Made by a program: the position numbers and the translations under genes
Notes under the pieces: generated by a model
Told to the model about the DNA's origin: nothing
What the model saw: the letters and a program-made list of their open reading frames with translations, nothing else
The model's database searches: none
From: Actinomycetota bacterium
GTDB lineage: Bacteria; Actinomycetota; CADDZG01; JAHWKV01; JAOPZY01
NCBI GenBank assembly: GCA_035765775.1
Contig: DASTWV010000059.1
Coordinates: forward strand, 289,555 to 353,554
Direction of reading: 5' to 3'
Length of the DNA stretch: 64,000 nt
Part shown: positions 43,619-53,392 of the stretch, one piece after another
Numbering within the stretch: position 1 is the stretch's first letter
How the letters are laid out: each line of letters begins with the position of its first letter

Positions 43619-44866
43619 TCACTCGAGGAAGTCCCGCAGCTTCTGGGAGCGGGAGGGGTGGCGGAGCTTGGACAGCGTCTTGGACTCGATCTGGCGGATG
43701 CGCTCCCGGGTGACGCCGAACTCGCGGCCCACCTCCTCCAGGGTACGGGGCATCCCGTCGTGCAGGCCGAAGCGCAGCTGGATGACCTTCTTCTCCCGGT
43801 CGGAGAGCGTGTGCAGGACCGACTCGAGCTGCTCCTGCAACAAAATAAAGGACGCCGCATCCAGAGGGACGACGGCGTCGGAATCTTCGATGAAGTCGCC
43901 GAGATGGGAGTCCTCCTCCTCACCGATCGGCGTCTCCAGTGACACGGGCTCCTGCGAGACCTTGAGGATCTCCCGGACCTTGTCCGGGGTCATCTCCATC
44001 TGCTCGGCCATCTCCTCGGCGAGGGGCTCCCGGCCGAGGTCCTGCAGGAGTTGGCGCTGGACCCGGACCAGCTTGTTGATGGTCTCCACCATGTGGACCG
44101 GGATCCGGATGGTGCGGGCCTGGTCGGCGATGGCCCGGGTGATGGCCTGGCGGATCCACCACGTGGCGTAGGTCGAGAACTTGTACCCCTTCTTGTAATC
44201 GAACTTCTCGACCGCCCGGATGAGCCCGAGGTTGCCCTCCTGGATCAGGTCGAGGAAGAGCATCCCCCGGCCGACGTAGCGCTTGGCGATCGACACCACC
44301 AGGCGGAGGTTGGCCTCGACCAGCTTTCGTTTGGCGAGGAGCCCGTCCCGCACGATCCGCCGGCAGATCTCCCGGGCTTTGTCGTTGCTGAGCTTGGTGG
44401 ACTGCACCTCGAGGTTGGAGCGGATGGCCAGCTCCCGGGCCCGCTCCGGGTTGAAGTGCTTGGTGTCCTCCAGCATCTCCTCGGCGAAGAGGCCGGCTTC
44501 GATGCGCATCGCCAGGTCGACCTCCTGCTCGGCGGTGAGCAGCGGGACCTTGCCGATCTCCTTGAGGTACATCCGCACCGGGTCATTCGTCGGAGCCTTG
44601 AGGAGCTCGGGGTCCCGGCGGAAGTCCTCGACGTCGTCCGACTCGCCGCCCGGCTCGCGGTCCACGACCTCGATGCCCTCCTCGGCGATCACCGAGTACA
44701 CCCCGTCCACCTGCTCGGCGGAGAGGTCCAGGACGCCCAGGGAGTCGGCGATCTCGTCGGCGGTCAGCCAGCCCTTCTCCTTGCCGCGGGCGACCAGCTC
44801 ACGGATCTCATCGAGATGGCCGTCCTTCTCGGCTCCCGGTGCCACAGCCACGCCCTCATCGGTCAT
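43619..44866 (-). CDS. rpoD: Principal RNA polymerase sigma factor RpoD
   Basis: 415-residue sigma-70 family housekeeping factor. Region 1.2 begins at [17 protein letters not shown]; region 2 contains [19 protein letters not shown] and the -10-binding [16 protein letters not shown]; region 3 starts at [12 protein letters not shown]; region 4 has the helix-turn-helix [20 protein letters not shown]. Region 1.1 is short and acidic. The start overlaps the end of dnaG by 11 nt, so the two are co-translated, the dnaG-rpoD arrangement of the macromolecular-synthesis operon. Confidence 0.96.
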   Translation of the reverse strand: MTDEGVAVAPGAEKDGHLDEIRELVARGKEKGWLTADEIADSLGVLDLSAEQVDGVYSVIAEEGIEVVDREPGGESDDVEDFRRDPELLKAPTNDPVRMYLKEIGKVPLLTAEQEVDLAMRIEAGLFAEEMLEDTKHFNPERARELAIRSNLEVQSTKLSNDKAREICRRIVRDGLLAKRKLVEANLRLVVSIAKRYVGRGMLFLDLIQEGNLGLIRAVEKFDYKKGYKFSTYATWWIRQAITRAIADQARTIRIPVHMVETINKLVRVQRQLLQDLGREPLAEEMAEQMEMTPDKVREILKVSQEPVSLETPIGEEEDSHLGDFIEDSDAVVPLDAASFILLQEQLESVLHTLSDREKKVIQLRFGLHDGMPRTLEEVGREFGVTRERIRQIESKTLSKLRHPSRSQKLRDFLE

Positions 44867-46613
44867 CGAAGCGCCTCCGTTGTTCTTCTAAACGCAATAG
44901 CTCGCGGTACGTGGCGTCGTAGTTGTCGGGGTCTGCGTTGGGATCGAGCCGCCCGAGTGTAGCCTGCAAAGCAGCGATCTGCCGCTCGAGCAGGGTCTCC
45001 GCCAGTCTTAAAAAGACCTCATCGACGGCCTCGGTGGTGACGGTGGTCAGGGCCAGTTCGGCGGCCAGGCGGCGGGAGGCGTCGTCCGGAAGGGCGTCCA
45101 GCGCCGACGCCCCGGTGCCCGAAGTCGCCAGCAGCGCCTGGAGCACCACCCGGTGCTCGGGGGTGGTGAAGTGCTCCTCGGTCAGCCACTCCCGGACCCG
45201 GTGCAGCGTGCCCGGGCTGTCCAGCAGGAGGGCGAGGGCCTCCCGCTCCAGGCGCAGCTGGCCCGAGCGCCGGGGGGACACCCGCGGGCCGCCGGCGTCG
45301 CGGCCGGGCGGGCGGGCCAGCTCGGAGATCTCCTGCTGCACCTGGCGGGCGTCGACGGCCAGGGCCCTGGCCATCCAGAAGGCGTACTCGCCCCGCACGA
45401 TACGGTTGGGCTCCCGGGCGATCATCGCCGCCAGCGCCTTCAGGGCGCGGGCCTTGGCCTCCGGGGTGTCGGTGCGCTGGCGGGCGAGCTCAGTCTCCAG
45501 CATGAAGGCCAGGAGCGGCACGGCGGCGCCCAGGGTGGCAGCGACCGCCTCGGCGCCGTCCTGCAGCGCCAGGTCGGCCGGATCCTTGCCCGCGGGCAGG
45601 AGGGCGACCAGCACCTGGAGGCCCACCTTCTCGTCGATGCCGAAGCCCCGCTCGGAGGCGAACGAGCCCGCCGCGTCGGCGTCGAAGGCCAGCACGACCC
45701 GGTCGCAGAAGCGCTTGAGGGTGGCGAAGTGGTCCTCGCCCAGCGCGGTGCCGCACGTGGCCACCGCCGTGCGCACCCCGGCGTGGTGCAGGCCCATCAC
45801 ATCGGTGTAGCCCTCGCAGACCACCGCCTGGCCTTCGCGCACGATCTCCCGCTTGGCCCGGTCCAGCCCGTAGAGGAGCTTGGACTTATGGTAGAGGGAC
45901 GTCTCCGGGGAGTTCAGGTACTTCGGGGGCTCGTCGCCCAGCGCCCGGGCGCCGAAGCCCACCACGTCGCCCGCCAGGTCGGCAATGGGGAAGGTGAGGC
46001 GGCCCCGGAAGCGGTCCCGGTGCTCGCCCTGCTCGGTGACCAGGGCCAGGCCGGCATCGACGATCTGCTGGGGCGAGAACTTGGCGGCCAGCAGGTGACG
46101 GTAGAGCGTGTCCCGGCCCGCCGGGGCATAGCCCAGGCCCCAGGCCTTGGCGTCCTCCGAGGTGAAGCCCCGACCCTCGACGTAGCGCCGGGCGGCGGCG
46201 GCCTCCGGGCTCTGGAGCAGGAGGCCGGCGAAGTACTCCTGGGCGGCTTTGGTGGCCTCCATGAGCCGCCGGCGGCCCCCCTCGGGGGCTCGTTGGCCCG
46301 CGCCGGTGCCCGGTTCCGCCCGGAGGGTGATCCCCACCCGGCCGGCGAGGCGCTCGGCGGCCTCGGGGAAGGGCAGGCCCTCAATGTCCCGGAGGAAGGT
46401 GAACACGTCGCCCCCGGCGTGGCAGCCGAAACAGTGGTAGAGCCGTTTGGCCGGGTCCACGGTGAACGAGGGGCTCTTCTCCTGGTGGAACGGGCAGAGC
46501 CCCTTGAAGATGGCGCCTGCCTTGCGCAGCTGGGTGTAGCCGGAGATCACCTCGACGAGGTCGGCCCGCTCACGGACCTCGTTGACGTCCTCCTGCAGGT
46601 AGCGCCCGGGCAT
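44856..46613 (-). CDS. dnaG: DNA primase
   Basis: 585-residue primase that makes RNA primers for replication. Order of domains: CHC2 zinc finger ([11 protein letters not shown] ... [12 protein letters not shown], about residues 38-65), the catalytic core, the Toprim domain with [14 protein letters not shown] and DADAAG, and a C-terminal helicase-binding region. All zinc ligands are present. Starts at ATG 46613 ([15 protein letters not shown]), overlaps rpoD at its 3' end, and is preceded by a long hairpin after dgt. Confidence 0.96.
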   Translation of the reverse strand: MPGRYLQEDVNEVRERADLVEVISGYTQLRKAGAIFKGLCPFHQEKSPSFTVDPAKRLYHCFGCHAGGDVFTFLRDIEGLPFPEAAERLAGRVGITLRAEPGTGAGQRAPEGGRRRLMEATKAAQEYFAGLLLQSPEAAAARRYVEGRGFTSEDAKAWGLGYAPAGRDTLYRHLLAAKFSPQQIVDAGLALVTEQGEHRDRFRGRLTFPIADLAGDVVGFGARALGDEPPKYLNSPETSLYHKSKLLYGLDRAKREIVREGQAVVCEGYTDVMGLHHAGVRTAVATCGTALGEDHFATLKRFCDRVVLAFDADAAGSFASERGFGIDEKVGLQVLVALLPAGKDPADLALQDGAEAVAATLGAAVPLLAFMLETELARQRTDTPEAKARALKALAAMIAREPNRIVRGEYAFWMARALAVDARQVQQEISELARPPGRDAGGPRVSPRRSGQLRLEREALALLLDSPGTLHRVREWLTEEHFTTPEHRVVLQALLATSGTGASALDALPDDASRRLAAELALTTVTTEAVDEVFLRLAETLLERQIAALQATLGRLDPNADPDNYDATYRELLRLEEQRRRFDDR

Positions 46614-46652
46614 CAGCGGGCGGGGGCGGGGCGGGGGCGGGCCGGGTTTGGG

Positions 46653-46699
46653 TTCTGGGGAAACTTTGCCGTCGTTTTGACGGAAAACTTTCCCCAGAA
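46653..46699. terminator. 47-nt nested hairpin between dgt and dnaG
   Basis: Outer arms TTCTGGGGAAA and TTTCCCCAGAA are perfect (11 bp); an inner stem CCGTC/GACGG closes a 5-base loop. The outer and inner stems are separated by CTTTG/AAAAC. It lies 40 nt upstream of the dnaG ATG and 30 nt past the dgt stop. Attenuator, terminator or operator are possible. Confidence 0.65.
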
Positions 46700-46728
46700 T
46701 GTTCCCCCCTTAACCGGCAGACAGCGCA

Positions 46729-47808
46729 CTAATCCCCCACGAGACCGGCGATCCGGTCGAACTCCCGCAGGGCGTAGCGGTCGGTCATGCCGGCGACGTG
46801 GTCCACCACCCGGACGTCCGGGGGGGTGCCCTCCGGGGCGTCCGCCGGCAGGGCGTCGGGATGCGCCCGGTACCAGTCGCAGATGGCCCTGAGCACCCCC
46901 CGGGCCTCACCCACCTCGGCCATGATCGACGGCCGCTGGTAGACCTGGCGGAAGAGAAACTTGCGGGTCTCGAGCATGGCGGCCAACTCGTCGGGCCGCA
47001 TGGTGACCTCGCTCGTGGCTGCCCCTTTATTGTTTGCGTCTTCATTGTTTGCGTCTTCTCCGGCGTTGTCGGCACCGACCCCCGAGCTGGCATCGACCAC
47101 CGCCCCCACCATGGCGTCGATGCGGTCCGATGGGGTCTCCCCCAGGACTCGCCGGGTGACCTCGGGCAGGTCGCCCGGGGCGAGGATCCCCGCCCGCACG
47201 GCGTCGTCGATGTCGTGGCTGACGTAGGCGATCCGGTCGGCGTAGCGGGCGATCTGGGCCTCGGGGGTGGCGGGGGTGGGCATCGACCAGGTGTGGTTGA
47301 CGATGCCGTCGCGCACCTCCCAGGTCAGGTTGAGCCCCCGGCGGGCATCCCGGGTCTCCAGCACGTCGACGATGCGCAGGGACTGCTCGTTGTGGCGGAA
47401 CGGGTGGCCGAGGAAGTCCGAGAGGACGTCCTCGCCCAAGTGCCCGAACGGGGTGTGGCCCAGGTCGTGGCCGAGGCAGATGGCCTCGACCAGGTCCTCG
47501 TTGAACCGGAGCGCCCGGGCGATGGTGCGGGCGATCTGGGTCACCTCCAAAGTGTGGGTGAGGCGCATGCGGACGTGATCGCCCTCGGGGGCCAAGAAGA
47601 CCTGGGTCTTGTAGGCGAGGCGGCGAAACGCCTTGGCATGCAGGATCCGGTCCCGGTCCCGCTGGTAGGCGGTGCGGAGGGGGTGCTCGGGCTCAGGCAG
47701 CACCCGGCCCCGGGTCTCGGCGGCCAGGGTGGCGCCCGGGGCGAGGGTGGCGCGCTCGCGCCCCTCGATCTCCTCCCGGACGCAGCTCAGTTTTTGGGTG
47801 TCCACCAC
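46729..47808 (-). CDS. dgt: Deoxyguanosinetriphosphate triphosphohydrolase-like protein
   Basis: 359-residue HD-domain dNTP triphosphohydrolase (dGTPase family), which splits dNTPs into nucleoside and triphosphate. Motifs: RDRDRILHAKAFRRLAYKTQVF, RLTHTLEVTQIART (first His), and the HD pair LGHDLGHTPFGH; a later Asp lies in YADRIAYVSHDIDD. A low-complexity insertion containing EDANNEDANN at about residues 251-260 is encoded by a 15-bp duplication. Start GTG 47808 gives the family-typical MVDTQKLS. The first gene of the dgt-dnaG-rpoD series. Confidence 0.9.
   Translation of the reverse strand: MVDTQKLSCVREEIEGRERATLAPGATLAAETRGRVLPEPEHPLRTAYQRDRDRILHAKAFRRLAYKTQVFLAPEGDHVRMRLTHTLEVTQIARTIARALRFNEDLVEAICLGHDLGHTPFGHLGEDVLSDFLGHPFRHNEQSLRIVDVLETRDARRGLNLTWEVRDGIVNHTWSMPTPATPEAQIARYADRIAYVSHDIDDAVRAGILAPGDLPEVTRRVLGETPSDRIDAMVGAVVDASSGVGADNAGEDANNEDANNKGAATSEVTMRPDELAAMLETRKFLFRQVYQRPSIMAEVGEARGVLRAICDWYRAHPDALPADAPEGTPPDVRVVDHVAGMTDRYALREFDRIAGLVGD
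47029..47058. repeat. 15-bp tandem duplication within dgt
   Basis: ATTGTTTGCGTCTTC occurs twice in a row (47029-47043, 47044-47058). It encodes EDANN twice on the minus strand and is strikingly A+T-rich for this genome. Confidence 0.93.
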
Positions 47809-47860
47809 GGGGTTCAGGCTAACAGCGGAGTACGACAGTCCCTGCCCGGCACCTCAGGAC

Positions 47861-48112
47861 TCAGGCCCCTTCGCTCACCGACAGCTTGCGCTCGATCAGG
47901 TCCTGGCCGGAGGCGGGCCGGGCCATCTCCGGGGTGACGTTCCGGTTTGACAGGAGGTCGGTTGAGTCATGGTTCAGATGGTCGGCGGGCGAGGCCTTGA
48001 CGAACTCGGTGCCGACGGCGTAGTTGCCCGCCACCCCCCGCCCGGTCGCCAGGGTGGGCAGCCGCCCCGCCAGGTAGGACTGGCGGGACTCCTCGTTCGC
48101 CAGCTCCCGCAC
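47861..48112 (-). CDS. Short hypothetical, possibly a gene fragment
   Basis: 83 residues from a GTG at 48112, no recognised family. The sequence (RQSYLAGRLPTLATGRG, NYAVGTEFVKASPADHLNHD) looks like genuine protein, and protein-like sequence (IVAANPAGAQSTHAEV) continues upstream in frame to a TGA. There is no ribosome-binding site at the GTG. It could be the 3' remnant of a larger gene. Confidence 0.4.
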   Translation of the reverse strand: MRELANEESRQSYLAGRLPTLATGRGVAGNYAVGTEFVKASPADHLNHDSTDLLSNRNVTPEMARPASGQDLIERKLSVSEGA

Positions 48113-48244
48113 CTCGGCATGCGTGCTCTGGGCGCCGGCGGGGTTGGCGGCGACGATGGCAGCTCATTGCTCCTGTATTTGACCGAAATACGTTGGGTAT
48201 TTTGTGGGACCAACTCTCGCAAAAATTCGGGGTCGAAGGCGAAG

Positions 48245-48883
48245 TTACCTCCGTCCTATCGGCGGCCGCCGCGCCCAGAGCGCCTGGGCACCATCCGTCG
48301 AGCTGGCGTAGCGCCGGTCGGCGGTCAGGGCCTGGATGACCTCGTCGGGGCTGTGGGTGGCCGACCCGGTGGCCGGGTCCACCGCCAGCCACTCCTGCGC
48401 CCGGTCGATGACTGCCCCGCCGCTCTCCCGGGCGACGGCGACCGCCGTGGCCGCCGCCACCGCATGGCCCACGGGCGATCCGGCCGACCGCACGATGGCG
48501 TGCATCCCCGGCCGGTAGCCCACCTCGTCCAGGTGCGGCACCCGGTAGGCGCCGAACTCCCCCGGCACCGGCTCCCGCTCCTCCATCAGGAAGATGTGGC
48601 AGGCCTCCTCGTCGATCCCCACCAGGCCCACGGCGAAGGCCGGGGTCTCGGCGTTGCGGATGCGGCCCAGCCAGGGCACCCGCAGCACGGCGGTCTGCAG
48701 CTCGCTGAGCGCCACCAGCGGCGGCTCGAGGAGGCCCAGCAGGGTGGCCAGCGCCCGGCCCGCCCCGGCCATCACCCAGGCGATCTCGACCGGCCGCCCC
48801 AGGGCGACGTCGAGACCACCCGGCCAACCCGGGCCTCCCGGGCCGTCGGGCCCGGGATCGGGGATGCGATCGGTCAGGGCCAT
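48245..48883 (-). CDS. Hypothetical protein downstream of ppdK
   Basis: 212-residue protein not assigned to a family. After a Gly/Pro-rich start (IPDPGPDGPGGPGWPGG) comes a well-formed globular region with segments such as LGRIRNAETPAFAVGLVGID, EEACHIFLMEEREP and HAIVRSAGSPVGHAVAAATA. No signal peptide or membrane helix is visible. The ATG at 48883 lies 7 nt past the ppdK stop, so it is co-transcribed with ppdK. Acidic and hydrophobic segments alternate as in an enzyme fold, but no active-site motif is recognised. Confidence 0.65.
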   Translation of the reverse strand: MALTDRIPDPGPDGPGGPGWPGGLDVALGRPVEIAWVMAGAGRALATLLGLLEPPLVALSELQTAVLRVPWLGRIRNAETPAFAVGLVGIDEEACHIFLMEEREPVPGEFGAYRVPHLDEVGYRPGMHAIVRSAGSPVGHAVAAATAVAVARESGGAVIDRAQEWLAVDPATGSATHSPDEVIQALTADRRYASSTDGAQALWARRPPIGRR

Positions 48884-48890
48884 CCGGTGC

Positions 48891-51647
48891 TCAGCGGGTG
48901 TCCGACCCCCGAGCATCCCCGTGCGCCCCCGCCTCGTGCAGGGCGGCGTGGGCGGCCGCCAGGCGGGCGACCGGGACCCGGAAGGGCGAGCAGGACACGT
49001 AGTCCATGCCCGCCTGGTGGCAGAACTCCACCGAGGCGGGGTCCCCGCCGTGCTCGCCGCAGATGCCGACCTTCAGGCCCGGCCGGGCCTCCCGGCCCTC
49101 GGCCACCGCCAGGCGCATGAGGCGGCCGACGCCAGCTCGGTCGAGCGAGTCGAACGGGTTCGCCTTCAGCAGCCCCTTGTCCAGGTACTGGGCCAGGAAC
49201 TTGGCCTCGACGTCGTCCCGGGAGAAGCCGTAGGTGGTCTGGGTGAGGTCGTTGGTGCCGAAGGAGAAGAAGTCGGCGCTGGCAGCGATCTCCCCCGCCA
49301 CCAAGGCGGCCCGGGGTAGCTCGATCATGGTGCCGATCAGGACGTCGATCCTGCGCCGCCGGCCGTGCATCACCTCGGCGATCACCGCCTCGGCCTCGGC
49401 CCGTGCCATCTGCAGCTCCTCGGGGAGCGCCACCAACGGGATCATGATCTCGATCACCGGCTTCAGCCCGCGGTCCTGAGCGATGCAGGCGGCCTCCATG
49501 ATCGCCCGCACCTGCATGGCGAACAGGCCCGGGCGCATGACGCCTAGGCGCACGCCCCGCATGCCCAGCATCGGGTTCGACTCCTCCAGGTGCTCGACGC
49601 TGCCCAGCAGCTCGACCACCTCGGCGATCTCGGTCTTGAGGCGCACCCGGTCGTCGCTCTTGGCGCTCCGCAGCTCGTGCTCCAACTCCTTGATGTGCAG
49701 CTCCAGCTCCTTGGACGAGGGCAGGAACTCGTGCAGCGGCGGGTCCAGCAGGCGGATGGTGACCGGTAGGCCGCTCATCGCCTCGTAGATGCCGAGGAAG
49801 TCCTCCCGCTGCAGCGGCAGCAGCTCGCCCAGGGCGGCGCGCTCCTCGTCGGCGTCCACCGCCAGGATCACCCGGCGGACGGCGGGGAGCCGGTCCCCCA
49901 GGAACATGTGCTCGGTGCGGGCCAGGCCGATGCCCTGCGCCCCGAAGGAGCGGGCCTTGGCGGCGTCCTCGGGGTTGTCGGCGTTGGCCCGGACCTTGAG
50001 GCGGCGCACGCCGTCCGCCCAGCGCAGGACCTTCTCCAGGTCGGCGGAGAGCGCGGCGGGCACCAGGGGCACCGCCCCGATGGCCACCCGGCCGGTGCTG
50101 CCGTCGATGGCGATGGTGTCGCCCTCGGAGACCACGGTGTCGTCCACGGTGAAGCGCCGGGCGATGACGTCGATGGAGAGCGACTCGGCGCCGCACACGC
50201 ACGGCGTGCCCGCACCCCGGGCCACCACGGCGGCGTGCGAGGTCTTGCCGCCCCGGGACGTGAGGATTCCCTGCGAGGCGTACATGCCGCCGACGTCGTC
50301 GGGCTCGGTCATGGGCCGGACCAGGATCACCTTCTCGCCCTTGTCGGCCCACGCCATGGCGGTGGCGGCGTCGAACACCGCCTTGCCCGAGGCGGCGCCG
50401 GGCGAGGCGTTCAGGCCCTGGGCGATGACGTGGATCTCGGCGGCCGGGTCCCACTGCGGGTGCAGCATCTGGTCGAGGGAGCCCGGGTCCACCCGGAGCA
50501 CCGCCTGCTCCTTGGTGATCAGCTTCTCCTTCACCATGTCCACGGCGATCTTCACGGCCGCGGCGGCGGTCCGCTTGCCGATGCGGGTCTGCAGGATCCA
50601 CAGCCGGCCCTGCTCGACGGTGAACTCGATGTCGCACATATCCCGGTAGTGGCCCTCCAGGGTGGCCATGACCTGCAACAGTCCGGTGTAGGCGGCCTTG
50701 TTGCTGCGCTTCAGCTCGTCGAGGCTGAGGGGGGTGCGGGCGCCGGAGACGACGTCCTCACCCTGGGCCTGGGGCAGGTACTCGGCCAGGTGTTTGTTCT
50801 CGCCCGTCGAGGCGTCCCGGGTGAAGGCCACGCCGGTCCCGGACCCTTCGCCGACGTTGCCGAAGACCATCGACACGACGTTGACCGCGGTGCCCAGGTG
50901 GTCCGAGATCTTGTTGCGCCGGCGGTAGATGCGCGCCCGCTCGCCGTTCCACGAGGCGAAGACCGCCCGGATGGCCATCTCCAGCTGGGCCATGGGGTCG
51001 TCGGGGAAGGCGGTGCCCGCCCCGGCGGCGGCGATCGCCTTGAAGCGGGCCACGAGCCCGGTGAGGTCCTCGAGGGTGAGGTCGGTGTCGGCGCGGTAGC
51101 CCTTGGTGTGCTTGACCTCGGCGATCTCCTCCTCGAAGCGCTCGCCGGGCACCCCCATGACGATCTTGCCGAACATCTGCACGAAGCGGCGGTAGGCGTC
51201 AGCGGCGAAGCGTTGGTCGCCGTACTGGGCGCCGAGCCCGGCGGCAGTGGTGTCGTTCAGCCCCAGGTTGAGGACGGTGTCCATCATCCCGGGCATCGAG
51301 AACTTGGCCCCCGAGCGCACCGAGACCAGCAGCGGGTTGGTGGCGGCGCCGAAGCGGCGGCCCATCTTCTTCTCGAGGCGGCGCAGGTGGCGGGTCACCT
51401 CGGGCATCAGGGACTCGGGCAGGGCGCCGAGGTCCATGTAGTCGTTGCAGGCGACCGTCGAGATGGTGAAGCCGGGGGGGACGGGCAGGCCGAGGTTCGT
51501 CATCTCGGCCAGGCCGGCGCCCTTGCCGCCCAGCAGGTCCTTCTGGTCCTTGGTGCCTTCCTCGAAGTCGAAGACGTAGCGGTGGTTCTTGTTTCGCGTG
51601 GTGCCGGGTTCAGTCCTCGGGCTGGGGGAGGTGCCAGCGGTGGGCAT
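48891..51647 (-). CDS. ppdK: Pyruvate, phosphate dikinase
   Basis: 918-residue enzyme interconverting pyruvate, ATP and phosphate with PEP, AMP and pyrophosphate. The N-terminal ATP-grasp domain begins GGKGAGLAEMTNLGLPVPPGF; the swinging phosphohistidine domain has GGKTSHAAVVARGAGTPCVCG, cited as GGKTSHAAVVARG, with the catalytic His; the C-terminal TIM barrel ends GICGEHGGDPASVEF with the reactive Cys/Gly-His segment. The ATG at 51647 is preceded by GAGGA. With pckG in the same window the cell has two routes to PEP. The upstream DUF1416 gene is 31 nt away. Confidence 0.96.
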   Translation of the reverse strand: MPTAGTSPSPRTEPGTTRNKNHRYVFDFEEGTKDQKDLLGGKGAGLAEMTNLGLPVPPGFTISTVACNDYMDLGALPESLMPEVTRHLRRLEKKMGRRFGAATNPLLVSVRSGAKFSMPGMMDTVLNLGLNDTTAAGLGAQYGDQRFAADAYRRFVQMFGKIVMGVPGERFEEEIAEVKHTKGYRADTDLTLEDLTGLVARFKAIAAAGAGTAFPDDPMAQLEMAIRAVFASWNGERARIYRRRNKISDHLGTAVNVVSMVFGNVGEGSGTGVAFTRDASTGENKHLAEYLPQAQGEDVVSGARTPLSLDELKRSNKAAYTGLLQVMATLEGHYRDMCDIEFTVEQGRLWILQTRIGKRTAAAAVKIAVDMVKEKLITKEQAVLRVDPGSLDQMLHPQWDPAAEIHVIAQGLNASPGAASGKAVFDAATAMAWADKGEKVILVRPMTEPDDVGGMYASQGILTSRGGKTSHAAVVARGAGTPCVCGAESLSIDVIARRFTVDDTVVSEGDTIAIDGSTGRVAIGAVPLVPAALSADLEKVLRWADGVRRLKVRANADNPEDAAKARSFGAQGIGLARTEHMFLGDRLPAVRRVILAVDADEERAALGELLPLQREDFLGIYEAMSGLPVTIRLLDPPLHEFLPSSKELELHIKELEHELRSAKSDDRVRLKTEIAEVVELLGSVEHLEESNPMLGMRGVRLGVMRPGLFAMQVRAIMEAACIAQDRGLKPVIEIMIPLVALPEELQMARAEAEAVIAEVMHGRRRRIDVLIGTMIELPRAALVAGEIAASADFFSFGTNDLTQTTYGFSRDDVEAKFLAQYLDKGLLKANPFDSLDRAGVGRLMRLAVAEGREARPGLKVGICGEHGGDPASVEFCHQAGMDYVSCSPFRVPVARLAAAHAALHEAGAHGDARGSDTR

Positions 51648-51678
51648 GATCAAGGTCCTCCTAATTCATGTACGCGAT

Positions 51679-51945
51679 TCATTGCGTAGTGGACAGGTCA
51701 AGGGTGATGGCGGCCTCGGGACCGCCCTCGATGGTCACCGCCTGTTCGATGCGGTTCGTGCCGGGGGCGAAGGCGATGAACGTCCAGGTCGCCTGCGTCA
51801 GGTGCAGGGTGAAGCCGCCGTCGGGGCCGGTGCGCCGTTCGTTGACGAACTCACCCGACGGCCCCAGTACCCGGACGTAGGCCCCCTCGGTCGGCGTGCC
51901 GTCCTTCGTGACCGTGCCGCGTACGACCGTGGCGACAATGCTCAT
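51679..51945 (-). CDS. DUF1416 family protein
   Basis: 88-residue beta-sandwich protein of the actinobacterial DUF1416 family (mycobacterial SseC-like). Family pattern: [39 protein letters not shown] and [11 protein letters not shown]. Function is not established; relatives lie near sulfur-transfer genes. The ATG at 51945 overlaps the glyS stop as ATGA, so it is translated with glycyl-tRNA synthetase. Confidence 0.75.
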   Translation of the reverse strand: MSIVATVVRGTVTKDGTPTEGAYVRVLGPSGEFVNERRTGPDGGFTLHLTQATWTFIAFAPGTNRIEQAVTIEGGPEAAITLDLSTTQ

Positions 51946-53321
51946 GTGCCCACCAGCCTTTCGTCGAGGTAGCGCACCAGCCCAGCGATAGGAATGCGGT
52001 CCTGCGTCATCGTGTCCCTGCTCCGCACGGTGACCGCCTCGTCCTCCAGGGAGTCGAAGTCCACGGTCACGGCGTACGGCGTCCCGATCTCGTCCTGCCT
52101 GCGGTAGCGCTTCCCGATCGACCCGGCGTCGTCGTAGTCGATCATGTAGCGCCGCCGCAGCACCGCCGCGACCTCCCTCGCCTTGGGCACCAAGGTCTCG
52201 TGGCGGGACAGCGGCAGCACCGCCGCCTTGTACGCCGCCAGGTCGGGGTGCAGGGCGAGAACGGTGCGGGTCTCGATTTTACCGGCCGCCGACGTCACCG
52301 GTTCTTCCCGGTAGGCATCCACCAGGAAGGCCAGCAGGCCCCGGTCGGCACCGGCGGACGGCTCGATGACGTAGGGCACGTAGCGCTCCTGGGTCTCGGC
52401 GTCGAAGTAGGAGAGGTCTGCCCCGGAGAACTTGGCGTGCTGGGTGAGGTCGAAGTTGCCCCGGTTGGCGATGCCCTCCAGCTCCGCCCAGCCCCAGGGG
52501 AACTGGTACTCGATGTCCACGGTGCGCTTGGAGTAGTGCGACAGCTCGTCGGCGCCGTGCTCGCGCAGGCGCAGCTTCTCGGGCCGGATGCCGAGGCGCA
52601 GGTACCAGGCGAAGCGCTGGTCGATCCAGTACTGGTGGCGTTCCTCGTCGGTGCCCGGCTTCACGAAGTACTCCAGCTCCATCTGCTCGAACTCCCGGGT
52701 GCGGAAGATGAAGTTGCCGGGCGTGATCTCGTTGCGGAAGCTCTTGCCCCGCTGGGCGATGCCGAAGGGCAGCTTCTTGCGGGAGACCGCCTGGACCTGC
52801 ATGAAGTCCACGAAGATGCCCTGGGCGGTCTCGGGCCGCAGCCACACGAGCGCCCCGGCGTCCTCGACCGGGCCGGCGTAGGTCTTGAACATCAGGTTGA
52901 AGTTGCGCGGGTCGGTGAAGGCCTTGTTGCCGCAGTCCGGGCACACGGGCGGGTCGGCGAGGTGGTCGGCGCGGAAGCGGTGGTGGCAGTTCAGGCACTC
53001 GACGAGGGGGTCGGTGAAGCTCTCCACGTGCCCCGACGCCTCCCAGACCCGGGGGTGCATGAGGATGGAGGCGTCCAGGCCCACGACGTCGTCGCGCTCC
53101 TGGACCATCGCCTTCCACCACGCCCGCTTGACGTTGTCCTTCATCTCGACGCCCAGGGGTCCGTAGTCCCAGGTGGAGCGCAGCCCGCCGTAGATCTCGG
53201 AGGACTGGAAGGCGATGCCCCGGCGCTTGGCGAGGTTGACGATGGTGTCGAGGGAGGGGCCTTTGGAAGACAGCGGAGCCGGCGGAGCGCCGGAAGAGCT
53301 GGGCATAGTGGCGCCCATCAT
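51942..53321 (-). CDS. glyS: Glycyl-tRNA synthetase (single-chain, class II)
   Basis: 459-residue homodimeric glycyl-tRNA synthetase. Motif 1 region [19 protein letters not shown]; a zinc ribbon CLNCHHRF ... CPDCGNKAF (two CxxC pairs); motif 2 RGKSFRNEI followed by [14 protein letters not shown]; motif 3 near [11 protein letters not shown]; then the anticodon-binding domain. The zinc ribbon type is common in actinobacteria. ATG 53321 has GGGAGG about 10 nt upstream and is preferred over further in-frame starts. Divergent from the SecD-P1-like genes. Confidence 0.95.
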   Translation of the reverse strand: MMGATMPSSSGAPPAPLSSKGPSLDTIVNLAKRRGIAFQSSEIYGGLRSTWDYGPLGVEMKDNVKRAWWKAMVQERDDVVGLDASILMHPRVWEASGHVESFTDPLVECLNCHHRFRADHLADPPVCPDCGNKAFTDPRNFNLMFKTYAGPVEDAGALVWLRPETAQGIFVDFMQVQAVSRKKLPFGIAQRGKSFRNEITPGNFIFRTREFEQMELEYFVKPGTDEERHQYWIDQRFAWYLRLGIRPEKLRLREHGADELSHYSKRTVDIEYQFPWGWAELEGIANRGNFDLTQHAKFSGADLSYFDAETQERYVPYVIEPSAGADRGLLAFLVDAYREEPVTSAAGKIETRTVLALHPDLAAYKAAVLPLSRHETLVPKAREVAAVLRRRYMIDYDDAGSIGKRYRRQDEIGTPYAVTVDFDSLEDEAVTVRSRDTMTQDRIPIAGLVRYLDERLVGT

Positions 53322-53357
53322 GCCATGGGGCCCTCCCGTGCCTGGGGCTTGCTGGCG

Positions 53358-53386
53358 TTGCATCGCCGGGAGTGGGCGGGCACACT
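53358..53386 (+). promoter_or_regulatory. Promoter of the first SecD-P1-like gene
   Basis: TTGCAT, 17-bp spacer, CACACT; the -10 ends six bases before the ATG at 53393, so the transcript would be leaderless. A matching promoter precedes the second paralogue. Confidence 0.55.
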
Positions 53387-53392
53387 CGCACG

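Noticed and set aside
43332..43700. A plus-strand gene before rpoD
   Set aside because: Extends as antisense of rpoD, has no ribosome site and no recognisable sequence.
49908..51689. A 593-codon frame antisense to ppdK
   Set aside because: Shadow of a high-GC gene; composition is Gly/Val/Ala/His biased with no family.
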